From Sphingomonadaceae bacterium (GTDB lineage Bacteria; Pseudomonadota; Alphaproteobacteria; Sphingomonadales; Sphingomonadaceae), in the NCBI GenBank assembly GCA_019239785.1, contig JAFAZM010000364.1:1-7787 (forward strand): DNA of 7,787 nucleotides, in the 5' to 3' direction. Under the pieces are notes generated by a model. That model was given only the letters and a program-made list of their open reading frames with translations, was not told the DNA's origin and did no database searches. Numbering within the stretch: position 1 is the first letter of the stretch; each line of letters opens with the position of its first letter. The position numbers and the translations under genes were made by a program. Positions 6,551 through 7,787 of this stretch are shown here, piece after piece.

Positions 6551-7711
6551 ATGGCGAGCAACAGCGCAGTCCAGATCGCGGAGCCAGCTCCGCTTTCGGC
6601 GCCCGCCCGGCGGCGCTGGAACCCGCTGCGGCTGGGCCGGCAGCCTTTCTTCGAGGACAAGAACCGCGCCTTCTGGGTCCTGCAATCGGCGGGCTGGGGC
6701 GGCTATTTCGTGCTGCGGACGCTCTCCGGCATCGCCAATTCGATGGGCTGGTTCTTCATCGTCCACACCGCCTTGCTGACCGCGACCGGCTATTCGATCA
6801 CCCTCCTGATGGCGGCGGCCTTCCGCCGGCTGATCCGGATGCAGCCGGTCTACACCTGGGTCGGCTCGATCGCGCTGGTCGCGGTCGCCGCCGCCGCCTT
6901 CTCGGCGATCGAGACCTGGAGCGTCTCGACCTTCGTCGATCCGGGCGTGAAGGCGGAGGGAATGCGCTTCCTCGGCGCGATCCTGATGACCGTCTCGGTG
7001 CTCGTCGCCTGGTCGGCGCTCTATTACAGCATCAATTTCTTCATCCTGCTCGAGGAGCAGACCGACCGGCTGATGCGCCTGGAGAGCCAGGCCTCGAACG
7101 CGCAGCTCGCCATGCTGCGCTACCAGCTCAATCCCCATTTCCTGTTCAACACCTTGAACTCGATCTCGACCCTGGTGCTGCTGAAGCAGACCGAGCGGGC
7201 CAATGCGATGCTGAGCCGGCTCTCCTCCTTCCTGCGTTACACCCTGGTCAACGAATCCACCGGCATGGTGACGGTCGCACAGGAGGTCGAGACGCTGAAG
7301 CTCTATCTCGAGATCGAGAAGATGCGCTTCGAGGAAAGGCTGCGGTCCCATTTCCACATCGATCCGACGGTGATGCGCGCGCACCTCCCCTCGCTGCTGC
7401 TCCAGCCGCTGATCGAGAATGCGATCAAATATGCGGTCACGCCGCAGGAAGAAGGCGCCGACATCTCGATCGAGATGCGCCGCGAGGCCGACCGCGTCTT
7501 CATCACCGTCTCCGACACCGGCCCGGGCGCCGATTCCCAATATCAGGTGCGCGCGATGCAATCGACCGGCGTCGGCCTGGCGAACATTAGGGACCGTCTG
7601 GCGCAGGCCTATGGCGACAACCACCGGTTCGAGACACAGTCGGAGATAACAGGGGGCTTCCGCGTTTTCATCGAGATCCCATATCAAATCGAAGCCGAGG
7701 AGCCGAAATGA
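6551..7711 (+). CDS. LytS/YehU-type membrane sensor histidine kinase
   Basis: The product is 386 residues, a sensor kinase of the His_kinase (PF06580) class that pairs with LytTR-type regulators. After a ~40-residue cytoplasmic start rich in Pro and Arg come four likely membrane helices at about 41-59, 66-90, 102-122 and 142-168, with almost no periplasmic domain, suggesting the membrane part itself senses the signal. A short coiled-coil-like linker (EEQTDRLMRLESQASNAQLAMLRYQ) leads to the phosphoacceptor motif QLNPHFLFNTLNSIS with H196. The ATPase domain shows the N box LLLQPLIENAIKYAV (N290), DTGPG (322-326) and STGVGLANIRDRL (338-350). All expected motifs are present, so it should be active. 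The ATG at 6551 has GAGAGG eleven bases upstream. Its stop overlaps the next gene as ATGA. Gene order and class are clear; the stimulus is not. Confidence 0.95.
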   Translation: MASNSAVQIAEPAPLSAPARRRWNPLRLGRQPFFEDKNRAFWVLQSAGWGGYFVLRTLSGIANSMGWFFIVHTALLTATGYSITLLMAAAFRRLIRMQPVYTWVGSIALVAVAAAAFSAIETWSVSTFVDPGVKAEGMRFLGAILMTVSVLVAWSALYYSINFFILLEEQTDRLMRLESQASNAQLAMLRYQLNPHFLFNTLNSISTLVLLKQTERANAMLSRLSSFLRYTLVNESTGMVTVAQEVETLKLYLEIEKMRFEERLRSHFHIDPTVMRAHLPSLLLQPLIENAIKYAVTPQEEGADISIEMRREADRVFITVSDTGPGADSQYQVRAMQSTGVGLANIRDRLAQAYGDNHRFETQSEITGGFRVFIEIPYQIEAEEPK

Positions 7712-7787
7712 CCATCCGCACCATCCTGGTCGACGACGAGCCGCTGGCCATCCAGGGCCTCGAGCTTCGTCTCGAGCCGCATGAGGA
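7708..7787 (+). CDS. Response regulator, N-terminal fragment (probable LytTR family)
   Basis: Only the first 26 codons are in the window. The start ATG 7708 overlaps the kinase stop (ATGA), a sign of translational coupling with its partner. The sequence MTIRTILVDDEPLAIQGLELRL is the first strand and helix of a receiver domain, with the acidic pocket residues D9 and D10 that help bind Mg. The LVDDEPLA form and the pairing with a LytS-type kinase point to a LytR/AlgR regulator with a C-terminal LytTR DNA-binding domain, but that domain and the phosphorylated Asp lie beyond the edge. Confidence 0.88.
   Translation, partial: MTIRTILVDDEPLAIQGLELRLEPHE

Noticed and set aside
6404..7687. A 427-codon open frame on the minus strand opposite the histidine kinase
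   Set aside because: The translation is His/Arg/Asp/Gln-rich and low in complexity, a typical shadow of a GC-rich gene. The plus strand carries complete kinase motifs.

Overview
The window is GC-rich DNA (roughly 70% or more outside the middle of dnaE2) from an alphaproteobacterium, most likely a sphingomonad. Three things point there: an imuA-imuB-dnaE2 mutagenesis operon behind an alphaproteobacterial LexA box (GTTC-N7-GTTC), a LytS-type kinase paired with a response regulator, and intergenic palindromic repeats of a style I associate with sphingomonad genomes. The taxonomic call is an inference from these traits, not from a database match.

Layout. Positions 1-411 (+) hold the C-terminal part of an SRPBCC/AHSA1-type protein. 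A 135-bp palindromic repeat (420-554) fills the gap to the convergent dnaE2. The minus strand from 6252 down to 559 is a compact three-gene operon. imuA (6252-5455) overlaps imuB (5537-3903) by 83 bp, and imuB overlaps dnaE2 (3906-559) by an ATGA. A LexA box (6255-6269) sits directly in front of the imuA start and overlaps a plausible -10 element. A second kind of palindromic repeat (6311-6428) lies between the operon and a divergent two-component pair: a membrane histidine kinase (6551-7711, +) overlapping by ATGA the start of its response regulator (7708-7787, cut by the window edge).

How the genes work together. Under DNA damage LexA is cleaved, the operon is derepressed, and ImuA, ImuB and the error-prone polymerase DnaE2 together carry out translesion synthesis and cause most damage-induced mutation. 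The kinase and regulator form a separate signalling unit with no visible link to the SOS operon.

Most notable point. A ~130-bp palindromic element (1393-1522), built like the intergenic repeat at 420-554, lies inside dnaE2. It is read in frame and adds about 44 residues (about 795-838) to the polymerase, just before a highly conserved block. It resembles the protein-coding palindromic elements known from Rickettsia, but here in an SOS polymerase of another lineage. The central part of dnaE2 (about 1830-3190) is also clearly less GC-rich than both ends and the rest of the operon.
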